DNA from: Candidatus Gastranaerophilales bacterium
GTDB taxonomy: Bacteria; Cyanobacteriota; Vampirovibrionia; Gastranaerophilales; Gastranaerophilaceae
Reading direction: 5' to 3'
NCBI GenBank assembly: GCA_944322845.1
Contig: CALUQE010000003.1
Coordinates: 1-64,000, forward strand
DNA length: 64,000 bases
Part shown: in pieces, positions 53,920 through 61,266 of the stretch
How positions within the stretch are numbered: position 1 is the first letter of the stretch
Layout: each line of letters opens with the position of its first letter
Program-made: the position numbers and the translations under genes
The notes under the pieces: model-generated
Database searches by the model: none
The model's input: the letters and a program-made list of their open reading frames with translations, nothing else
Told to the model about the DNA's origin: nothing

Positions 53920-54519
53920 ATGTTTAAACGTAAATGTAAAATCACTTTTGTTTCACACGGCGCAACTGTTCATTCTATGGACGGTATTATTTGCGACACA
54001 GAAAAATACCCTAAAATAAACGAATTTGGCGAAGAAGAAATTGAAAAAGTATGTGAATATCTTGAAAACAGAGCTGTAGCTTATGACAAAATTTACACAA
54101 GCGCTTCTGCAAGATGCACGCAATCAGCTCAAATAATCGCTAAATTGTTTAAAAAAGAAATTACAACGATTGATTTAAAAGCCAGAAATCACGGTGAATG
54201 GAGCGGCAGGCTTTATTCTGATGTATATGACGAATACGGTCCAAAAGCTATTACCCAGCAGCCTGAAGGAGGCGAATCTCTTGAAGATTTCAATAAGAGA
54301 GTTTCGGTGGTAATTGATAAGCTGGTGGAAGAAAACAAGGGCAATCGTATTATCGTTGTTACGACTCCTGATGTTATTCAATCTGCGATTGCAAAAACTC
54401 TTAATCTTGATCCGGTAAGTCAGTTTAAAAACCTTATTAAGACCGGAACTTTGACTCAAATCAGTTATTTTGAAGACGACTGGTCAAGTATAATCTATTC
54501 GGATTATACTCCTATATAA
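53920..54519 (+). CDS. Degenerate histidine phosphatase superfamily protein
   Basis: The 199-residue protein has the phosphoglycerate mutase-like fold (TFVSHGATVHSMDG; IYTSASARCTQSAQIIAKLF; RNHGEWSGRLYSDV; GGESLEDFNKRV). The catalytic RHG is SHG, so the phosphate-binding Arg is lost. The second catalytic His region, normally VSHG, reads VVTTPDVIQS and lacks it. The catalytic Glu neighbourhood (HGEWSG) remains. Activity as a phosphatase is doubtful; a binding role is possible. Transcribed just upstream of tRNA-Glu. Confidence 0.8.
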   Translation: MFKRKCKITFVSHGATVHSMDGIICDTEKYPKINEFGEEEIEKVCEYLENRAVAYDKIYTSASARCTQSAQIIAKLFKKEITTIDLKARNHGEWSGRLYSDVYDEYGPKAITQQPEGGESLEDFNKRVSVVIDKLVEENKGNRIIVVTTPDVIQSAIAKTLNLDPVSQFKNLIKTGTLTQISYFEDDWSSIIYSDYTPI

Positions 54520-54523
54520 TTAA

Positions 54524-54595
54524 AGCGGTATCGTCTAGTGGTTAGGACGGGAGATTCTCATTCTCCAAACAGGGGTTCAATTCCCCTTACCGCCG
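54524..54595 (+). tRNA. tRNA-Glu (CTC)
   Basis: The D arm is GTCTAGTGGTTAGGAC, the anticodon stem GGAGA/TCTCC has loop TTCTCAT, and the T arm is AGGGG-TTCAATT-CCCCT. The anticodon CTC reads GAG. The acceptor pairs AGCGGTA with TACCGCC; bases 2-7 pair but position 1 is A opposite C72, where Glu tRNAs normally have G. CCA is not encoded. A 12-bp AT-rich inverted repeat (GTTTACTTTTTC/GAAAAAGTAAAC) follows at 54595-54622. Confidence 0.85.
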
Positions 54596-54673
54596 TTTAC
54601 TTTTTCTGTAGAAAAAGTAAACAAAAAGAATACCAACTGCTTCTTGTAAATTTTTCAAAATTATTGTAAACTA

Positions 54674-55468
54674 ATGTTACAAATTAAAAATAAGATAAGA
54701 GCAATGATTTTAAAAAGACCCCGCAAGAAGAGAGAAAACTATAGCCTGAAAGGTGCTGTGCAGATTAACCGCAGCAGTTTTTTCGTGTTCGCAGACAGCA
54801 GCGGAAGAACATTTCTTAAAACGGGAAAAGATGAAAAACTCCAAAAATCAATTGTACAAAATATGATTGACTTAAATCCCAAAATCAAAGGACTCTTAAA
54901 AAAGTATAAAATAAAGCCGTCAATAGATACAAGAACCCTGAAAGAGCTTTCAGGCGGGCATATGAATGAAACCTGCAATGTTGCAATGGGAGTTTATTCC
55001 TGCCTGCCGGAAAACCTGAAATGCGATATTGGAAAAGGTATTATCAAAGAAGCCTCTATGCTCCATGATTTAGGCAAAGTTCTTATTCCCTCCAAAATCT
55101 TGAATAAGCCTGCAAAGCTGAATATCAAAGAACGCGAGATTATGAATATACATTCAACTCTGGGATATGAGCTTCTCAAGACTCAGAGTCTGTCGGAAGA
55201 AACACTTGAACTTATAAAATACCACCACCAGAATTTAAAACATACAGGTTATCCTGAGATGGAGGGAAATATTTACCCTTCTGATATCGGAGTGCAGATT
55301 GTCTCTATCTCTGACAAATACAGCGCGCTCAGAGAAGCGCGCGTATACAGGCGTAAACTTTCGCGCATAGAAGCTCTACTCATCCTTTACAGAGAAGTTA
55401 GAGAAGGCAAAATCCACCCGGAAGTTTACAATGCGCTTGTCAGATTTGTTCAACAGTCAGGAATTTAG
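54674..55468 (+). CDS. HD-domain phosphohydrolase (HD-GYP-like)
   Basis: The 264-residue soluble protein has a metal-dependent HD domain: EASMLHDLGKVLIPSKIL (HD motif plus following Lys), MNIHSTLGYELLK, and IKYHHQNLKHTGYPEM, which ends in GYP like cyclic-di-GMP phosphodiesterases. The first 80 residues are a basic, uncharacterised segment. A promoter (TTGTAA, 17 bases, TAAACT at 54667) sits so close to ATG 54674 that the downstream ATG at 54704 may be the real start. It overlaps the convergent gene by 4 nt. Confidence 0.8.
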   Translation: MLQIKNKIRAMILKRPRKKRENYSLKGAVQINRSSFFVFADSSGRTFLKTGKDEKLQKSIVQNMIDLNPKIKGLLKKYKIKPSIDTRTLKELSGGHMNETCNVAMGVYSCLPENLKCDIGKGIIKEASMLHDLGKVLIPSKILNKPAKLNIKEREIMNIHSTLGYELLKTQSLSEETLELIKYHHQNLKHTGYPEMEGNIYPSDIGVQIVSISDKYSALREARVYRRKLSRIEALLILYREVREGKIHPEVYNALVRFVQQSGI

Positions 55469-56682
55469 CAATTATATGCAGCTTCCAGCATACCTGTTTT
55501 GTTAAAGTATAGAGACAGAGCGTTATTGTCTTCGCCGTTTTCGTCTATACTCCCTTCATAGTATGCATCAGGCTTACCGTTTTTACCGAAGCTTGCTTCT
55601 TTAAATTCCTTATCACTTTCCACTCTTACTTTTTTTGCACCATCGTCATACAAAGTAGTGGTTTTAACTTTATTATCAGCAAGATTTTCCTTAATTTTCT
55701 GATTTTCGCCGTCAAAACTTATTGTTTTATCTGCGAGTTCAAGCTTTTCAAGATTTCCGTCCGGTACAAAATAAGCTTTTACTTTTTCGCCGTTGCGCTC
55801 AAAGGAGTTTGTCTCAATAGCTCCGTTTGAGTAGTAAGTTTTTTCGCCGTCCAGACCTTTGGCGTCAAAGTCTAATTTATAGCTTTCAGACGGAACCAGA
55901 TCCGGATTATTTAATTTATCAGCGCCATAGTTATTAGGAATAGTTGTCTCTTCAGTTTTGCTGATTGAAATCATGCCGCCGTTATAAAAATTAGCGTAAA
56001 AATCAGTATGTTTAAGCCCGTTATTCTTAAATTCATTTACTCCTTTTAACTGCTTATTCTTATCAAAGGTTACATATATAGAATTGTTGTGGTTTTCTGA
56101 ATATTTTGAGACGGTATAATCGTTATCATTAAAATCTTTGCTTACAATAACGATTTCTTTATTAGGCTTATAAATGGTTTTTGATGCTCTTTTAACCTCT
56201 CCGTCCAGATAGCAGGTATCTGCAATTTCTTTTCCTGTTTCCGGAGAATATTCATTTATATAGATTTCTTCATATTTACCGTCTTTTACAAAATTTTTCT
56301 GTTCTCTTATTAAATTTCCTGTCTTTTTATCGGTAGTCATTATCATAGAAAACATTTTTTCGTTTTCTTCATCCGGAATATAAACAGTTTTTGTGTTTTC
56401 ATCTTCTTTTATAACAGAATGCAGTTTGCCTTCGGATGTATAAATTTTTTCGCCTTCAATATTATCAAAATCCTCAGGCATAATTATTACCGGAACAAGC
56501 GGTTCTATATCTAATTTTTCAGGATTTTTTAAAAGCGGGGCATTGTAAACAGCCAGAGCCTCAACACCTGTTAATACTACATCTTGTTTTCCCTCAGCGG
56601 GTTTTGTTACTGCCTCATCATTCCTGAAAGCTACTCTGTACTGATTCTGAATAATTGAAACACCGTTAATTTTGTTGATCAT
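55465..56682 (-). CDS. Uncharacterised repeat protein (YwqK/MORN-like)
   Basis: The 405-residue protein is built of beta-hairpin repeats such as GKLHSVIKEDENTKTVYI, GEKTYYSNGAIETNSFERNG and GKPDAYYEGSIDENGE, resembling MORN/YwqK-type repeats. The N-terminus (MINKINGVSIIQNQYRVAFR) has no normal signal peptide. It could bind a surface or another protein; no function is known. ATG 56682 is chosen; TATAGT lies shortly upstream on the same strand. Confidence 0.6.
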   Translation of the reverse strand: MINKINGVSIIQNQYRVAFRNDEAVTKPAEGKQDVVLTGVEALAVYNAPLLKNPEKLDIEPLVPVIIMPEDFDNIEGEKIYTSEGKLHSVIKEDENTKTVYIPDEENEKMFSMIMTTDKKTGNLIREQKNFVKDGKYEEIYINEYSPETGKEIADTCYLDGEVKRASKTIYKPNKEIVIVSKDFNDNDYTVSKYSENHNNSIYVTFDKNKQLKGVNEFKNNGLKHTDFYANFYNGGMISISKTEETTIPNNYGADKLNNPDLVPSESYKLDFDAKGLDGEKTYYSNGAIETNSFERNGEKVKAYFVPDGNLEKLELADKTISFDGENQKIKENLADNKVKTTTLYDDGAKKVRVESDKEFKEASFGKNGKPDAYYEGSIDENGEDNNALSLYFNKTGMLEAAYNC

Positions 56683-56800
56683 AAACACACCCCACACTAT
56701 AATGTACATTTTTAATTAAATCATAAAAATAAAAAAAATTGCTATCATATTTTTTAATTGTATAATTTACATATAGGGAAAATGTAGAGAGGTAGAAAAT

Positions 56801-59275
56801 ATGCAGGTTTCATTAAACTGGTTGAATGAATTGGTAGATTTAAGCGACTTGGACGTAAAGCAGATTGCTCATGAGCTTACGATGAGCGGTTTGGAAGTCG
56901 AAGAGGTTGAAGAAGTAAGGCCTAAATTTACAAACATTATTACGGCAAAGATTGAAAAAATCGACAACCATCCGAATTCTGACCATCTTCACCTTGTAAC
57001 GGTAAATACAGGCTCCGGCTTGAAGACGGTAGTTTGCGGCGCCCAAAATATTGAAGTCGGGCAGGTTATTCCTTACGCTTCTGTCGGAAGTAAAGTTCTT
57101 GACAGAAAAACAGGCGAACAGTTTGAACTTACTCCTGCAGTAATAAGAGGTGTTGAATCTCAGGGCATGCTCTGTTCCGATGACGAACTCGGCGTTGCTG
57201 ACAGAAATTATCAGGAGGAAGACGGAATTCTTATCCTCAACCGCATTTTCCCTAATGTCGGATTGGGTCTGGATGTTGAAAACGTTCTGGGCTTTGAAAA
57301 AGATTATATTCTGCATACCGCACCGACTGCAAACAGAGGCGATGAAGTGTCAGTTATCGGTATAGCAAGAGAACTTTCCGCCCTGTTTAACAGAACGATG
57401 AAATTTGAATACGCTTCAAGAGAAACTGAAAAAGCTGATTTTGAAGTTGAAATCAAAGATACGGATGTTTGCAAATACTATTCAATCGGAGTTTTAAAAG
57501 ACATAGCAATCAAGCCTTCTCCGGATTGGATGCAAAAAAGACTTATCTCATCAGGCGTAAGAGCTATTAACAATGTTGTTGATATTACAAACTATGTAAT
57601 GCTTGAATACGGAACTCCGCTTCACGCATTTGATTTTGACAAATTAAGCGGATACCTGTGTGTAAGACGGGCTCAGGAAGGCGAAACTCTTGTAACACTG
57701 GATGAAGTTGAAAGAAAGTTAACTCATGATACGGTTGTTATTGCAACAAAAGAAAAACCTGTATGCTTAGGCGGTGTGTTCGGCGGAGCTAATTCCGAAA
57801 TTGATGAAAATACTAAAAATATTGCGCTTGAAGCAGCTTATTTCACACCGCAATCTAACAGAAAGAGTTCAAGAAGCGTCGGATATAAATCAGACGCCTG
57901 TGCAAGATTCGAAAGAGGAATTGATATTGAAGCAGTTAAACCGGGACTTTTAAGAGCTGTTGAACTTCTGGAAAAATATGCTGATGCTAAATTTGAAGGT
58001 ATGGTTGAAACCGGCTCAAACAAACTTGATCCGATTGAAATAACAATCAGATATCCGCAGGTAAAAAGACTTTTAGGGTGCGACATTGACCCTGCAAAAT
58101 GTCTTGCAATATTAGAAAAACTCGGTTTCAAGATTTTAGGCAAAAACGAGATTGCCTGCAAAGTTCTTGTTCCGTCATTCCGTGCGGGCGATGTTACAAG
58201 AGAATGCGACTTGATTGAAGAAATTGCAAGAATTAACGGTTATGATAAAATCACTCCGACTCTTCCTGCAAGACCTGGAACAGCTGAAATTTCACATGCG
58301 GAAAGAGTTATAGCAAGAGTTCGAGACATTATGTCAGGAGAAGGTTTAAATGAAATTCAAACCTCTTCATTAATTGGAGAGCCTTTGTTAAAGCAATTCA
58401 ATGTAAACTATAACAAAGAAAAAGCTGTATGCGTTCAAAATCCTGCGTCAGAAGACTACACAATGCTTAGACAAACACTTATGGCGAGCGTTTTACAATG
58501 TTTAAAATATAACTATGACAACGGTCAAAAAGATTTCTGGGCTTACGAAATCGGAAGAAGTTATGTTAAGAGTAGTGAACCTGACGAAAAAAATTCAGGA
58601 ATTAAAGAAACTCAAATTTTGGCTGGAGTTATTACAGGAAACATACAAAATTCTATCTGGCAAGAAACCGGAGTGGTAGATTTCTATACCGTTAAGGGCA
58701 TTGTTGATAAAATTTTAGAAGATTTTGGACTCACTAGAAGAATAAAATTTGAACTACTTGCAGATTCTGCCCTTGCTAAAACCCATATTATTATGCATCC
58801 ATATAAATCAGCAGTTTTAACTCTTCTCGGTAAAAACCCTGAAATTGTCGGATACTACGGAGAAATTCATCCGGAACTTAAAAACAAAATGAAATTGAAT
58901 CAAAACGCTTATGTATTCAAGCTTGACTTAGATTTGTTCATTAATGCGGTTAATCCGGGAGTACCTAAATTCAAAAAACTTCCGCAATATCCGGAAGTCC
59001 AGAGAGATTTGGCTGTAATAGTTCCGGCTAAAACAACATGGGACGAGATGGCTAAAATTATTAAAAAAGGCATTGATAACAAAGTATTTACCAGCTGCAG
59101 CGTATTTGACGTATATCAGGGCGAACACGTTCAGGAAGGATTTAAATCCGTTGCATTCAGAATAAAAATGCAGGATGCAAATTCAACAATGACAGATGAT
59201 GCTATTGAAGCACAAATGGCAAATCTTCGTTCAACACTTAAAAAGGCAATGCCGGAATTAAGCTTCAGAGAATAA
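56801..59275 (+). CDS. pheT: Phenylalanyl-tRNA synthetase beta subunit
   Basis: The 824-residue subunit has the EMAP/tRNA-binding domain (about 40-150; AKIEKIDNHPNSDHLHLVTV), B3/B4 editing domain, B5 domain, a catalytic-like core and a C-terminal anticodon-binding FDX-ACB domain (FKKLPQYPEVQRDLAVIVPA). It pairs with PheS, whose gene is not adjacent here, unlike the usual pheST operon. GAGAGG precedes the ATG. A strong terminator follows the stop. Confidence 0.97.
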   Translation: MQVSLNWLNELVDLSDLDVKQIAHELTMSGLEVEEVEEVRPKFTNIITAKIEKIDNHPNSDHLHLVTVNTGSGLKTVVCGAQNIEVGQVIPYASVGSKVLDRKTGEQFELTPAVIRGVESQGMLCSDDELGVADRNYQEEDGILILNRIFPNVGLGLDVENVLGFEKDYILHTAPTANRGDEVSVIGIARELSALFNRTMKFEYASRETEKADFEVEIKDTDVCKYYSIGVLKDIAIKPSPDWMQKRLISSGVRAINNVVDITNYVMLEYGTPLHAFDFDKLSGYLCVRRAQEGETLVTLDEVERKLTHDTVVIATKEKPVCLGGVFGGANSEIDENTKNIALEAAYFTPQSNRKSSRSVGYKSDACARFERGIDIEAVKPGLLRAVELLEKYADAKFEGMVETGSNKLDPIEITIRYPQVKRLLGCDIDPAKCLAILEKLGFKILGKNEIACKVLVPSFRAGDVTRECDLIEEIARINGYDKITPTLPARPGTAEISHAERVIARVRDIMSGEGLNEIQTSSLIGEPLLKQFNVNYNKEKAVCVQNPASEDYTMLRQTLMASVLQCLKYNYDNGQKDFWAYEIGRSYVKSSEPDEKNSGIKETQILAGVITGNIQNSIWQETGVVDFYTVKGIVDKILEDFGLTRRIKFELLADSALAKTHIIMHPYKSAVLTLLGKNPEIVGYYGEIHPELKNKMKLNQNAYVFKLDLDLFINAVNPGVPKFKKLPQYPEVQRDLAVIVPAKTTWDEMAKIIKKGIDNKVFTSCSVFDVYQGEHVQEGFKSVAFRIKMQDANSTMTDDAIEAQMANLRSTLKKAMPELSFRE

Positions 59276-59286
59276 AATAATAACAA

Positions 59287-59320
59287 AGCGGCGGAGCCTT
59301 TCAGGCTCCGCCGCTCCTTT
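59287..59320 (+). terminator. Intrinsic terminator of pheT
   Basis: AGCGGCGGAGCCT and its complement form a 13-bp stem with a 3-base loop, followed by CCTTTT. Confidence 0.9.
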
Positions 59321-59365
59321 TGCAGAATAACTTATTAGATGTTACAATAACGTTGAGGGCTCGTT

Positions 59366-59992
59366 ATGAAAAAAATTTTAATAATTCTATGCATGCTTCT
59401 TATTCTGCCTGTTTGGGCTGATACAATGCCTTTCTACGTTGACAGCATTCCTAAAAATACAATCGGGATGTACCAGACGGGAGAAAAGATTACAATATAT
59501 TCCCATCCGGAAGCAAACTCAAGAGTTGTAAAGCAATTTAATTTTTCCTATAACCCTGAAACAATGCCTGACAATGTTTTTGCACTATTGATTAATGACA
59601 GAAAACTCGGTTTTTTATTTGTTTCCGACATTGGAGATGAAGGATGGGTAGAAGTAATTTATGACAGAAAAACCGGCTCAAAGGGATGGGTTTTAACAGA
59701 AGATAGATTACAGTTTTTGCCTTGGTTAAATTTCTATAATATGTACGGCAGAAAATACGGTTTACGTTTTATGAAAGACTCTCCTGATGATTTGGAAATC
59801 TTGAAGGCAAAAAGCGAAGATTTATCGCAAACTGTTTCGACATTGAGGTATGTAAAGCAGATTCGCGTAACCGCCATCCGCGGGAACTGGGCTCTTGTTT
59901 CCGTCGTAGATGTTGATAAAACTCCAAAAATGGGATATTTAAGATGGAGAGGAGACGACGGAGCTATTTACGCTTTTCCGAATATTAAATAA
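59366..59992 (+). CDS. Secreted protein with SH3-like region
   Basis: The 208-residue protein has a signal peptide (KKILIILCMLLILPVWA, cleavage near VWADT) and a beta-rich mature part with an SH3b-like phrase (GEKITIYSHPEANSRVVKQF; WVEVIYDRKTGSKGWVL) and a second segment (VTAIRGNWALVSVVD). Bacterial SH3 domains often bind cell wall. No partner gene is evident. The name is tentative. Confidence 0.6.
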   Translation: MKKILIILCMLLILPVWADTMPFYVDSIPKNTIGMYQTGEKITIYSHPEANSRVVKQFNFSYNPETMPDNVFALLINDRKLGFLFVSDIGDEGWVEVIYDRKTGSKGWVLTEDRLQFLPWLNFYNMYGRKYGLRFMKDSPDDLEILKAKSEDLSQTVSTLRYVKQIRVTAIRGNWALVSVVDVDKTPKMGYLRWRGDDGAIYAFPNIK

Positions 59993-59995
59993 TGT

Positions 59996-60352
59996 TTAAG
60001 AAATTTTTTCCCTTTCTGCATATTTTATAATATTTTTATAAATATCAGCTGCATTTTGTGAAGTAATAATTCCTTTTTTGTAGTTTTTTACCTGATCAGC
60101 CTGACCACCCATATCAAAACACATTACCGGATATCCGAGATTTATTGCCTCAGCTGTTGTATACGAAAAAGTTTCCGTTCCTCCGCCTAATGCATGGTCA
60201 AAAATAAGTAAAGTTTTATCATTATCGCAAATAACCGGTTTTTTCTTAAATAAATGACTTTTATTTTTCAATTTTATTTTTATACCCAAAAAATTAATTA
60301 TAATCAGCGGAAAAAAATCATTATATTTGATTTCAATTTTAATAAAATGCAT
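59996..60352 (-). pseudogene. Glycosyltransferase remnant with internal deletion
   Basis: The 118-residue frame joins two ends of a glycosyltransferase. The first 65 residues resemble the start of a glycan-synthesis GT (TLLIFDHALGGGTETF). The rest reads like the C-terminal donor-binding region of GT-B enzymes (TTAEAINLGYPVMCFDMGGQ, then ADQVKNYKKG). The 200-odd residues normally between them are absent, probably lost by recombination at the ETF/SY-like sequence shared by both parts. It is in frame but cannot form a complete catalytic fold. Confidence 0.65.
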
Positions 60353-60383
60353 ATATACTCCATAAATCTAAGATACAACTTTT

Positions 60384-60476
60384 AAGACATTTTATGTCAT
60401 ATTAACATAACTATGTTTACAGGTAAAACGTCCAATATATTTTATAGAATAAAGTATAAGACATGTTATGACTTAT
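60384..60476. promoter_or_regulatory. Cluster of palindromes upstream of the XRE gene
   Basis: Three dyad sequences occur within 93 bp: GACATTTTATGTC (60386-60398), AACATAACTATGTT (60404-60417) and ATAAGACATGTTATGACTTAT, split here as ATAAGACAT-GTT-ATGACTTAT (60456-60476). They share ACAT/ATGT half-sites and may be operators for the XRE protein. Confidence 0.45.
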
Positions 60477-60555
60477 TTCAACCAACAATTTACAAGTTAC
60501 CAAGTCCTGTTAATATTAGTCAATTGAACATATATTATAATATAGAGGATACTGA

Positions 60556-60942
60556 ATGGCTGTCATTAAAGAATATTTTGGCATAAGACTTAAATCCATA
60601 CGCCGCGCTACGGGGCTGACTCAAGAAGCGCTTGCGGAAATGATAGGTATAAATCAAAGGCAGCTGACAAGAATAGAAACAGGGAAAAATATGCCTTCTT
60701 TTAAAACAGTCGAAAAACTTTGCGAAGCTTTAAGCATAGAACCTTGTGAACTTTTTAATTTCAGCGAGTTTTTAGAAAAAGATAACTCCGCAAATAATGA
60801 TATTCTTTATAAAATAAAACAGCTAAAAGCATATCCGCAAAAAATAAAATTTATTAATCTGGCAATTAATGCACTAAACAAGGACAAAGAGTCTCTTTTA
60901 AAAATGCAAGCAATAATTGAAGGAATGTTGCTGGCAGAATAA
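60556..60942 (+). CDS. XRE-family transcriptional regulator
   Basis: The 128-residue protein has a Cro/C1-type helix-turn-helix (LKSIRRATGLTQEALAEMIG, then INQRQLTRIETGKNMPSFKT) and a helical C-terminal half that may dimerise. TATAAT and TATAG-like boxes precede it, and AGAGGA is the ribosome site. It faces clpC across a tandem repeat array. It is distinct in sequence from the XRE gene at 11607. Confidence 0.9.
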   Translation: MAVIKEYFGIRLKSIRRATGLTQEALAEMIGINQRQLTRIETGKNMPSFKTVEKLCEALSIEPCELFNFSEFLEKDNSANNDILYKIKQLKAYPQKIKFINLAINALNKDKESLLKMQAIIEGMLLAE

Positions 60943-60944
60943 TG

Positions 60945-61197
60945 TTCTGACCTGTAGCTCTATATCAGCCCGATACATTTACCACAATAAACATTCTGAT
61001 GTGTAGCTCTGCCTGCAAGCCTAATACATTTACCCCCCCCTCAACTTCCTGACCTGTAGCTCTATCTATCAGCCCGATACATTTACCACAATAAACATTC
61101 TGATGTGTAGCTCTGCCTGCAAGCCTAATACATTTACCCCCTCTCAACTTCCTGACCTGTAGCTCTGCCTGCAAGCCTAATACATTTACCCCCCCCT
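60945..61197. repeat. Tandem array of ~50-bp units upstream of clpC
   Basis: Five units follow each other in the order A-B-A-B-B'. Each begins TTC(C)TGA and contains TGTAGCTCT, then GCCTGCAAGCC (B) or a TATCAGCCC form (A), then AATACATTTACC or GATACATTTACC. A-B pairs make a higher-order period of about 102 bp. Units are contiguous without unique spacers. An open frame on the minus strand simply follows the repeat. The array fills most of the XRE-clpC gap. Confidence 0.88.
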
Positions 61198-61266
61198 TGA
61201 AAAAAGTGCTGATTTTTTGTAATATAAACTTACATAAATATATTTATAAGAAGAGGAAATTTTTAA

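Noticed and set aside
56840..57316. 158-residue minus-strand open frame
   Set aside because: Antisense shadow of the pheT tRNA-binding domain.
60965..61174. 69-residue minus-strand frame with internal repeats
   Set aside because: It follows the tandem DNA repeat and has no ribosome site.
60945..61197. CRISPR array
   Set aside because: Units are contiguous and alternate between two forms; there are no unique spacers and no cas genes in the window.
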